From Pseudomonas fragi (GTDB lineage: Bacteria; Pseudomonadota; Gammaproteobacteria; Pseudomonadales; Pseudomonadaceae), in contig NZ_LT629783.1 in the NCBI RefSeq assembly GCF_900105835.1, forward strand, positions 4,734,501-4,798,500: 64,000 nucleotides of DNA. The letters are read 5' to 3'. Of this stretch, positions 58,327-64,000 are shown one piece after another. The first letter of the stretch is position 1. The number at the start of each line of letters is the position of its first letter. The position numbers and the translations under genes are program-made. Under the pieces are notes generated by a model that made no database searches, had not been told where the DNA came from, and was given only the letters and a program-made list of their open reading frames with translations.

Positions 58327-58340
58327 TGACAAAGTTGTAA
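58327..58340. promoter_or_regulatory. Probable CopR/CusR operator
   Basis: TGACAAAGTTGTAA resembles the E. coli CusR box core TGACAA-N2-TTGTCA, with one imperfect half (TTGTAA). It lies in the divergent gap between the regulator and cupredoxin genes. Function is inferred by position and likeness. Confidence 0.5.
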
Positions 58341-58417
58341 TCTTGCGGTCAGTTAAATGCCAGTGCCGCTATTTTAAAGTGCTGCCAAGCCTGACATTTT
58401 TGTTTCTGGGAGTAAGT

Positions 58418-58954
58418 ATGACCGCACGTATCCGTTTGTCGCTCGCTGGCTGTTTATTGGCCTTGAGCCTGCCGGTCATGGCATCACCGGCGGCTCATTT
58501 CGATTTCGGCCAGCCTGCACCTGCCGCCAGCGCGACGCGTACGGTGCAGGTCGAGATGAGCGATATCGCCTTCAGCCCCAAGACACTGGACGTTAAAGCC
58601 GGTGAAACCGTGCGTTTCGTACTGGTCAACAAAGGCCAGTTACTGCACGAGTTCAACCTGGGCAATGCGGCGATGCATGCGGCGCACCAGAAAGAAATGC
58701 TCGACATGCAGCAAAGCGGCATGCTCACCCCGACCGGCATGGGCCACGGCGGCATGGATCACTCGGCGATGGGGCACGGCTCGATGGACATGCCGGGCAT
58801 GAAGCACGATGACCCCAACAGCGTGCTGGTCGAGCCGGGCAAAACCGCCGAGCTGACCTGGACCTTCACCCGCGCTGACAACCTGGAATTTGCCTGCAAT
58901 GTGCCCGGTCACTACCAGGCGGGCATGGTCGGCAAGGTCAAGGTTGCACCTTAA
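58418..58954 (+). CDS. Copper-binding cupredoxin with His/Met-rich loop (178 aa)
   Basis: A signal peptide (cut near LPVMAS) precedes a plastocyanin-like domain. Type 1 copper ligands His77 (LLHEFNLG), Cys160, His165 and Met170 (CNVPGHYQAGM) are all present. An insertion at about 101-130 is very rich in His, Met and Gly (GMGHGGMDHSAMGHGSMDM), probably an extra copper-chelating loop. It is divergent from the copRS-like genes and likely serves periplasmic copper tolerance. Confidence 0.88.
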   Translation: MTARIRLSLAGCLLALSLPVMASPAAHFDFGQPAPAASATRTVQVEMSDIAFSPKTLDVKAGETVRFVLVNKGQLLHEFNLGNAAMHAAHQKEMLDMQQSGMLTPTGMGHGGMDHSAMGHGSMDMPGMKHDDPNSVLVEPGKTAELTWTFTRADNLEFACNVPGHYQAGMVGKVKVAP

Positions 58955-58984
58955 AACGCCCTGATCGTCAGTCAACGCTGAAAG

Positions 58985-59032
58985 CCTGGCTTAAACCCGA
59001 TAGAATTGCCGGGTTTTTCTAGCCAGGTTTTT
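58985..59032 (+). promoter_or_regulatory. Nested hairpin leader overlapping the queF ribosome site
   Basis: The outer stem CCTGGCT (58985-58991) pairs with AGCCAGG (59021-59027). The inner stem AAACCCG (58993-58999) pairs with CGGGTTT (59010-59016). T-runs follow both. The AGG that would bind the ribosome lies in the outer 3' arm, so the fold could block queF translation; it may also be the cupredoxin terminator. It does not fit the preQ1 motifs I know. Confidence 0.55.
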
Positions 59033-59035
59033 GTC

Positions 59036-59866
59036 ATGCATCCCGCCGCCGAACATTCCCCGCTGGGCAAGTCCAGTGAATACATCAGCACCTACACCCC
59101 GTCCTTGCTGTTCCCGATCCCGCGCGCGGCGAAATGGGCCGAGCTGGGGCTGAGCGCCGAAACCCTGCCGTATGTCGGCGTGGATTTCTGGACCTGCTTC
59201 GAGCTGTCCTGGCTGCTGCCCTCGGGTAAGCCGGTGGTGGCCATCGCCGAGTTCTGCTTTGCTGCCGATTCGCCGAATATCGTCGAGTCCAAGTCGTTCA
59301 AGCTGTATCTGAACTCGCTGAACCAGACGGTATTTGCCGATACGCCAAGCCTTGAGGCCACGTTGCGTGCAGATTTGTCAGCCGCTTCCGGCAAGCCTGT
59401 CAGCGTGCGCGTACGCAGTCTGGATGACGTTCAGGCTGATGGTGTAGGCGTTTTGCCGGGTGTGTGCATTGATGACCTGGACATCACGGTCAGTGATTAC
59501 GCGCAGCCGCGTCCTGAATTGCTCAAGTGTGATGATTCGCAGGTGGTTGAAGAAAGCGTCTACAGCCATTTGCTCAAATCCAACTGCCCGGTCACCAGCC
59601 AGCCGGACTGGGGCACGGTGGTGGTCGAGTACCGTGGTGCGGCACTGGATCACGCCAGTTTGCTGGCCTATCTGGTGAGCTTTCGCCAGCATTCGGACTT
59701 TCACGAACAATGCGTGGAGCGGATCTTTCTCGACCTGCAGCGTTTGCTCAAGCCCGAGAAATTGACCGTGTATGCGCGTTATGTGCGCCGTGGCGGGCTG
59801 GATATCAACCCGTACCGCAGCACCGAAGCGGTCGAGTTCCAGAATGTGCGGCTGGTGCGTCAGTAA
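59036..59866 (+). CDS. queF: NADPH-dependent 7-cyano-7-deazaguanine reductase
   Basis: Reduces preQ0 to preQ1 in the queuosine pathway. A 276-aa type II QueF: the catalytic cysteine is Cys184 in [13 protein letters not shown], and the N-terminal half shows [23 protein letters not shown] is also conserved. ATG 59036 follows AGG at 8 bases, inside the hairpin leader. Confidence 0.95.
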   Translation: MHPAAEHSPLGKSSEYISTYTPSLLFPIPRAAKWAELGLSAETLPYVGVDFWTCFELSWLLPSGKPVVAIAEFCFAADSPNIVESKSFKLYLNSLNQTVFADTPSLEATLRADLSAASGKPVSVRVRSLDDVQADGVGVLPGVCIDDLDITVSDYAQPRPELLKCDDSQVVEESVYSHLLKSNCPVTSQPDWGTVVVEYRGAALDHASLLAYLVSFRQHSDFHEQCVERIFLDLQRLLKPEKLTVYARYVRRGGLDINPYRSTEAVEFQNVRLVRQ

Positions 59867-59880
59867 TACGATTCAGCCTT

Positions 59881-59965
59881 GTGGGAGCGGGCTTGCTCGC
59901 GATGGTGTCGACGCGGTTTGCCTGACAAACCGCGTCGCCTGAATCGCGAGCAAGCCCGCTCCCAC
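59881..59965. repeat. REP pair 7 (about 85 bp)
   Basis: GTGGGAGCGGGCTTGCTCGCGAT and inverted ATCGCGAGCAAGCCCGCTCCCAC, between the convergent queF and bcp. Confidence 0.88.
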
Positions 59966-59982
59966 AGCGTTCAGTGCATTGC

Positions 59983-60456
59983 TCAGCCGTTATTCAACGC
60001 CTTTGCCTGCTCCAGCACGGCCTCGACATGGCCCGGCACTTTCACTCCGCGCCACTCGTGACGCAACACGCCGTCCTTGTCGATCAGGAACGTGCTGCGG
60101 TCCACGCCCAGATACTCCTTGCCATACAGCTTTTTCAGCTTGATCACGTCAAACAGCTGGCACAGGGCCTCGTCCTTGTCGCTCAGCAACTCAAACGGGA
60201 AGCCCTGCTTGGCCTTGAAGTTCTCATGGGACTTGAGGCTGTCGCGGGACACGCCAAACACTTCGGTATTGGCCGCCTGAAACTCCGCGTAATGGTCGCG
60301 AAAGCCCTGGCCCTCAGTGGTGCAGCCCGGCGTGCTGTCCTTGGGATAAAAATAGATCACCACCTGCTTGCCCTTGAGCTGCGACAGGCTGACGGTTTTT
60401 TCACTCGTTGCCGGGATCTGGAAATCGTCTACGGGTTGGTCAATTACAACGGCCAT
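59983..60456 (-). CDS. bcp: Thioredoxin-dependent peroxiredoxin Bcp
   Basis: A 157-aa peroxiredoxin (BCP/PrxQ type) that reduces hydroperoxides. The peroxidatic Cys45 lies in YPKDSTPGCTTEGQGF. The resolving cysteine found five residues later in E. coli Bcp is replaced by Gln50, so it works as a one-cysteine enzyme or uses an external thiol. It follows gcvR by 13 bases on the same strand. Confidence 0.93.
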   Translation of the reverse strand: MAVVIDQPVDDFQIPATSEKTVSLSQLKGKQVVIYFYPKDSTPGCTTEGQGFRDHYAEFQAANTEVFGVSRDSLKSHENFKAKQGFPFELLSDKDEALCQLFDVIKLKKLYGKEYLGVDRSTFLIDKDGVLRHEWRGVKVPGHVEAVLEQAKALNNG

Positions 60457-60469
60457 TGAGTCGGTTTCC

Positions 60470-61030
60470 TTACATCGGGTTCTGTGGGCGCCACGGTTCG
60501 ATCAGTGCATCCAGGTTCAGCGCATCGGCGAAGTCCAGGAACTGATCACGCAGCCAGCTGATTTGTACGCCAGCCGGCAAGGTCACGGTAAAGGTGGCGT
60601 TAAGCATGGTGCCGCCGGTTTGTGGGGCCTGATAGGTGTCGCATGTCAGGTTTTCCAGCTCAACGTTGTGGTCCATGAAGAACTGGCACAGCTCGTTGAT
60701 GATGTCCGAGCGGTAGGCCGAGCTGACATAGGCCACATACGGCAGTGCCTGCGGGCGGGTTTCCAGGGCAGCGCTGCGCACTACGTTGACGCTGAACGCG
60801 TGCTTTTTGGCCAGCGCAGGCAAGCCTGCTTCAAGGCGTGCCAGAGCGTCCCAGCTACCGGTTACTTCCAGAACCAGGGCACTGCATTCGCCGTGGCGGG
60901 TCAGGCGCGAGGTCACGACAGCGCAGCGATTTTCATGGCTGGCGCGGCACAGCACGTTAGTCAGCTCCATTGGGTTGGCGCCAAGGGCACTGATGACAAG
61001 GAATTGTTCGCGAACTGTGGGGGTGGACAT
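60470..61030 (-). CDS. gcvR: Glycine-cleavage-system regulator GcvR-like (ACT domains)
   Basis: A 186-aa protein with two tandem ACT domains: REQFLVISALGANPMELTNVL at the start (split at ALGA) and a second near YVSSAYRSDIINELCQFF. E. coli GcvR represses the gcv operon by binding GcvA. The gene order gcvR-bcp opposite dapA is common in gammaproteobacteria. Role by homology only. Confidence 0.85.
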   Translation of the reverse strand: MSTPTVREQFLVISALGANPMELTNVLCRASHENRCAVVTSRLTRHGECSALVLEVTGSWDALARLEAGLPALAKKHAFSVNVVRSAALETRPQALPYVAYVSSAYRSDIINELCQFFMDHNVELENLTCDTYQAPQTGGTMLNATFTVTLPAGVQISWLRDQFLDFADALNLDALIEPWRPQNPM

Positions 61031-61357
61031 TCAACCTTCCTAAAACGATGAGCGGTCAGTACGGTCGATGCTGGGCAAGTTGCCTGGCAGGCGCAGCTGG
61101 AGCGCCACAAGCCCGTCAAACCAGCGAAACAGGCGGTTTGCAGGCTGTGCAAACCGGGCTTGGCGGCGTTTGGACGGGGCTTTGGACGCCTGCAGAAGGC
61201 CTGTGAAACAGACTTGCACGCACATCAGTACCAATCAAAGGCTGAAGGGTAGCGAAAAGCAACGCGAAGGGGAATGCTCATCGGGCGCGCTGTTGCTTGT
61301 GCAAGGGTCATGGCGCCAGTACCATTACGGCTCTCTTTTTCCGGCAGGAGCGGTTGC
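61031..61357. other. Divergent gcvR-dapA gap with nested hairpins
   Basis: A 327-base gap. CAAGCCCG (61108-61115) pairs with CGGGCTTG (61155-61162), and inside it CGGTTTGCA (61134-61142) pairs with TGCAAACCG (61148-61156). The two right arms overlap by two bases, so the folds compete slightly. Promoters for both genes must also lie here. I recognise no known riboswitch. Confidence 0.45.
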
Positions 61358-62236
61358 ATGATTGCGGGCAGTATGGTGGCACTGGTCACACCTATGGATG
61401 CACAAGGTCGTCTTGATTGGGACGCTCTGAGCAAACTGGTGGACTTTCACCTGCAAGAGGGCACCAACGCCATTGTTGCCGTTGGCACTACAGGTGAATC
61501 GGCAACTCTGGACGTGAACGAGCACATTGAAGTGATTCGTCATGTCGTCAAGCAGGTTGCAGGGCGTATTCCGGTGATCGCCGGCACGGGCGCCAACTCG
61601 ACGCGTGAAGCGATCGAACTGACCACCAATGCAAAGGCCGCTGGCGCCGATGCATGTCTGCTGGTGACGCCGTATTACAACAAGCCGACCCAGGAAGGCC
61701 TGTACCAGCACTTCAAGGCGATCGCCGAAGCAGTCGATATCCCGCAGATCCTGTACAACGTTCCGGGTCGTACCGCCTGTGACATGCTGCCGGCCACCGT
61801 GATCCGCCTTTCCACCGTGCCGAACATCATCGGCATCAAGGAAGCCACCGGTGACCTGACACGCGTACCCGCCATCCTGGCCGGTGTGAGCAGCGATTTC
61901 CTGGTGTACTCCGGTGACGACGCCACCGCAGTCGAGCTGATCCTGCTCGGCGGCAAGGGCAATATCTCGGTAACCGCCAACGTTGCCCCGCGTGACATGA
62001 GCGACCTGTGCGCCGCCGCGATGCGTGGCGATGCCGACACGGCCCGTGCGCTGCACGAAAAGCTGATGCCGCTCAATAAAACCCTGTTTATCGAATCCAA
62101 CCCTATCCCCGTGAAATGGGCGCTGCATGAGATGGGCTTGATGTCGGACGGTATCCGTCTGCCACTCACCTGGCTCAGCGAGCCTTGCCACGAACCACTG
62201 CGTCAGGCAATGCGCCAGTCCGGTGTCTTGGTTTAA
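61358..62236 (+). CDS. dapA: 4-hydroxy-tetrahydrodipicolinate synthase
   Basis: Condenses pyruvate with aspartate semialdehyde, the first committed step to lysine and diaminopimelate. The Schiff-base Lys161 is in IIGIKEATGDLTR, and Tyr133 in LYNVPGRT. GTTGESATL is also typical. 292 aa. ATG 61358 follows GCAGGAGCGG. It begins a rightward series with bamC 17 bases later. Confidence 0.96.
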   Translation: MIAGSMVALVTPMDAQGRLDWDALSKLVDFHLQEGTNAIVAVGTTGESATLDVNEHIEVIRHVVKQVAGRIPVIAGTGANSTREAIELTTNAKAAGADACLLVTPYYNKPTQEGLYQHFKAIAEAVDIPQILYNVPGRTACDMLPATVIRLSTVPNIIGIKEATGDLTRVPAILAGVSSDFLVYSGDDATAVELILLGGKGNISVTANVAPRDMSDLCAAAMRGDADTARALHEKLMPLNKTLFIESNPIPVKWALHEMGLMSDGIRLPLTWLSEPCHEPLRQAMRQSGVLV

Positions 62237-62253
62237 TTGAGGAAGCACTACGC

Positions 62254-63369
62254 ATGAAGCGATTGGCCGGACTTTCCGCACTAGCCGTGATTATTTCCAG
62301 CACCAGCGGTTGCGGTTGGCTGTGGGGTCAAGAGGGTTACTTCCGCGACCGCGGCAGCGATTACCTGGAGGCGCGTCAAACCGCCCCGATGCAATTGCCG
62401 CCGGGTGTCCAGACTGACAAGCGCCTTGTGCCGCTGTTGCCGATCCCCAGCAACGTGCCCGACGACAACGTCAAGGGCGAGTTTGAAGTACCGCGTCCAC
62501 AGCCCTTGGCTGTAGCTGCCAGTGCCAGCGATTTCAGCCTGCAAAAAAGCGGCGATAGCCGTTGGGTGATGGCGCAGCGTTCGCCGTCTGAAGTCTGGCC
62601 GGTGGCGATGCAGTTCTTCCAGGACAATGGCTTCCGTATCGACGAGCAGCGCCCGCAAACCGGCGAGTTCACCACGAGCTGGCAGCGCGCTGACGAACTT
62701 TCCGCGCCGATTGCCCGCCATGTGGGCAGCAGCGGCCTGGCCTCTGACAGCGAAACCCGCCTGCGGGTACGCATTGAGCCGGGTGTGCAGCGCAACACCA
62801 GCGAAATCTATGTGGTCAGTGCCAACCGCCCTGCGGGCAGCAGTGCCAATGTCGACTTCGGCAACCGTTCGGTCAACACCGGCCTGGATGCTGCCCTGGT
62901 TGATGAAATGCTGATCAGCATGAGCCGTAACGCCGAAAAGGGCGGATCGGTCTCGTTGCTCGCTGCGCGTGATTTCGACACCCCGGCACGGGTTACCCTC
63001 AGTGAAGACGGCAGCGGCAACCCGGTGCTGACCCTGACCGAAGACCTCGACCGTGCCTGGTCAGGTGTCGGCCGTGCGCTTGAACAGGGCGAATGGCGCG
63101 TTGAAGACATCAACCGCACCTTGGGCCTGTACTACATCAACCTGGCCGAAAAAGCCGAGAAGAAGGACGAGAAACCTGGTTTCTTCTCCAGTCTCTTTGG
63201 CAGCAAGCCGGACAAGGAAGAAGTGGAAGCCCGTGCCCAGCGTTATCAGGTTCGCCTGAGCAAGGTGGGTGATAGCGTGCAGGTTACCGTCGAAGAAAAC
63301 ATCAACACCGTGGCTTCGCCAGAAGTGGCACGCAAGGTGTTGGGCGTGATTCAAGACAACCTGGGCTGA
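62254..63369 (+). CDS. bamC: Outer-membrane assembly lipoprotein BamC
   Basis: A 371-aa lipoprotein of the BAM complex. The lipid-anchored cysteine is Cys20 (ISSTSGC), followed by the BamC start GYFRDRGSDYLEA and two helix-grip domains. It follows dapA closely, as in many gammaproteobacteria where dapA-bamC are linked. ATG 62254 follows GAGGAAG. Confidence 0.93.
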   Translation: MKRLAGLSALAVIISSTSGCGWLWGQEGYFRDRGSDYLEARQTAPMQLPPGVQTDKRLVPLLPIPSNVPDDNVKGEFEVPRPQPLAVAASASDFSLQKSGDSRWVMAQRSPSEVWPVAMQFFQDNGFRIDEQRPQTGEFTTSWQRADELSAPIARHVGSSGLASDSETRLRVRIEPGVQRNTSEIYVVSANRPAGSSANVDFGNRSVNTGLDAALVDEMLISMSRNAEKGGSVSLLAARDFDTPARVTLSEDGSGNPVLTLTEDLDRAWSGVGRALEQGEWRVEDINRTLGLYYINLAEKAEKKDEKPGFFSSLFGSKPDKEEVEARAQRYQVRLSKVGDSVQVTVEENINTVASPEVARKVLGVIQDNLG

Positions 63370-63373
63370 TCCT

Positions 63374-64000
63374 ATGCGTTTTGCCGTTCTCGGCAGTGGT
63401 AGCCAAGGGAATGGCACGCTGATAGCCAGCGACAGCACTTATGTACTGGTCGATTGCGGTTTCTCGTTGCGAGAAACCGAGCGTCGTTTGGCACGATTGG
63501 GCGTCAGCGCCCATCAATTGAGCGCGATTCTGGTCACCCACGAACATGCCGACCATGTGCATGGCGTGGGTTTGCTGTCTCGGCGCTACAATTTGCCGGT
63601 GTACATGAGCCGTGGCACACAGCGCGGGATGCGCAAGCCTCTGGAGGCCGCCGGTTACGTGGCGGGTGGCCAGACGCTGCAAATCGGCGCGTTGACCGTC
63701 AGCGTGACCCTGGTTGCCCATGATGCCCAGGAGCCCACCCAGTATGTATTCAGCGACGGCAAGCGGCGTTTTGGCTTGCTCACCGACCTGGGCTCGTATT
63801 GCGCCGGGGTACTGGACAGCTACAGCGGCCTGGATGCATTGATGATCGAGGCCAACCACTGCCGCGACCTGCTCGCGCGTGGTCACTACCCGGCTTTTCT
63901 CAAGCAGCGGGTAGGAGGCCAGGAAGGACATTTGAACAACCACCAGGCCGCAAGCCTGGTGGCCGAGTTGGGCTGGCAAGACCTGCAACACCTGGTACTG
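63374..64000 (+). CDS. Metallo-beta-lactamase-fold hydrolase, cut by the window end
   Basis: The first 209 residues of an MBL-fold protein: MRFAVLGSGSQGNGTL and the metal motif THEHADHVHG, with LLTDLGSYC and MIEANHC further on. In Pseudomonas a gene of this kind follows bamC and precedes purC; it resembles the YycJ-type. The start lies 4 bases after bamC stop, implying one operon. The C-terminus is outside the window. Confidence 0.88.
   Translation, partial: MRFAVLGSGSQGNGTLIASDSTYVLVDCGFSLRETERRLARLGVSAHQLSAILVTHEHADHVHGVGLLSRRYNLPVYMSRGTQRGMRKPLEAAGYVAGGQTLQIGALTVSVTLVAHDAQEPTQYVFSDGKRRFGLLTDLGSYCAGVLDSYSGLDALMIEANHCRDLLARGHYPAFLKQRVGGQEGHLNNHQAASLVAELGWQDLQHLVL

Noticed and set aside
58955-59036. 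preQ1 riboswitch before queF
   Set aside because: I looked for the class I hairpin with A-rich tail and found no match; reported only as an unknown structured leader.

Overview
The window is a piece of a Pseudomonas chromosome, most likely from the P. fluorescens/P. fragi side of the genus. This rests on the high-GC codon use, on gene blocks I recognise from Pseudomonas (fadBA-topA-sulA-lexA-psrA-nagZ, mfd-gap, sthA-lolCDE, copRS-cupredoxin-queF, gcvR-dapA-bamC), and on seven copies of the roughly 85-bp REP pair beginning GTGGGAGCGGGCTTGCTCGC that is typical of fluorescent pseudomonads. I could not search a database, so names rest on protein motifs, length and gene order.

Bases 1 to about 6456 are different. 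They are visibly more AT-rich, carry no REP elements and hold genes I mostly cannot name. They include three successive genes sharing a C-x2-C-x12/13-C-x3-C zinc-ribbon pattern, the last also carrying an HNH-like H...N...N pattern. There are two paralogous small membrane proteins with N-terminal NGWQRLW and C-terminal RGFR, and a GTG-start serine recombinase preceded by a promoter-like sequence and four AGACCC repeats. There is also a pair of degenerate 200-bp tandem units with conserved ends and different inner hairpins, a 65-aa protein, a 240-aa membrane protein and a 12-base poly-C tract. At about 6456 this DNA interrupts a NarL/FixJ response regulator, whose DNA-binding helix-turn-helix stops being recognisable after residue 183. 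I read this as one edge of a mobile island; the other edge lies before base 1.

From 7.4 to 31 kb the core genome carries dgt, a YqjD/YqjE/YqjK-like envelope operon, a Kef-type antiporter, a glutaredoxin-like protein, a pseudouridine synthase, a FadL porin, molybdopterin genes (mobA divergent from moaB-moeA), a GDP-mannose enzyme, a YegS lipid kinase, cheV, a MOSC protein, slt, an ABC-F ATPase, a universal stress protein and fadBA. From 31 to 47 kb come topA, sulA-lexA with two LexA boxes, psrA with two PsrA-type palindromes, nagZ, a methylthioinosine phosphorylase, a SWIM/SNF2 helicase, mfd and a long-form GAPDH. From 47 to 64 kb come an MHS-type transporter, a chalcone-isomerase-like protein, sthA, a phosphodiesterase, a PilZ protein, lolCDE, copRS with a divergent cupredoxin, queF behind a strongly structured leader, bcp, gcvR, dapA, bamC and the start of a metallo-beta-lactamase-fold gene cut by the window end.

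Recurring themes are fatty-acid use (FadL, FadBA and the regulator PsrA), SOS and repair (LexA, SulA, Mfd, SNF2), envelope assembly (LolCDE, BamC, Slt, NagZ) and copper response. No tRNA, rRNA, CRISPR array or complete insertion sequence was seen.
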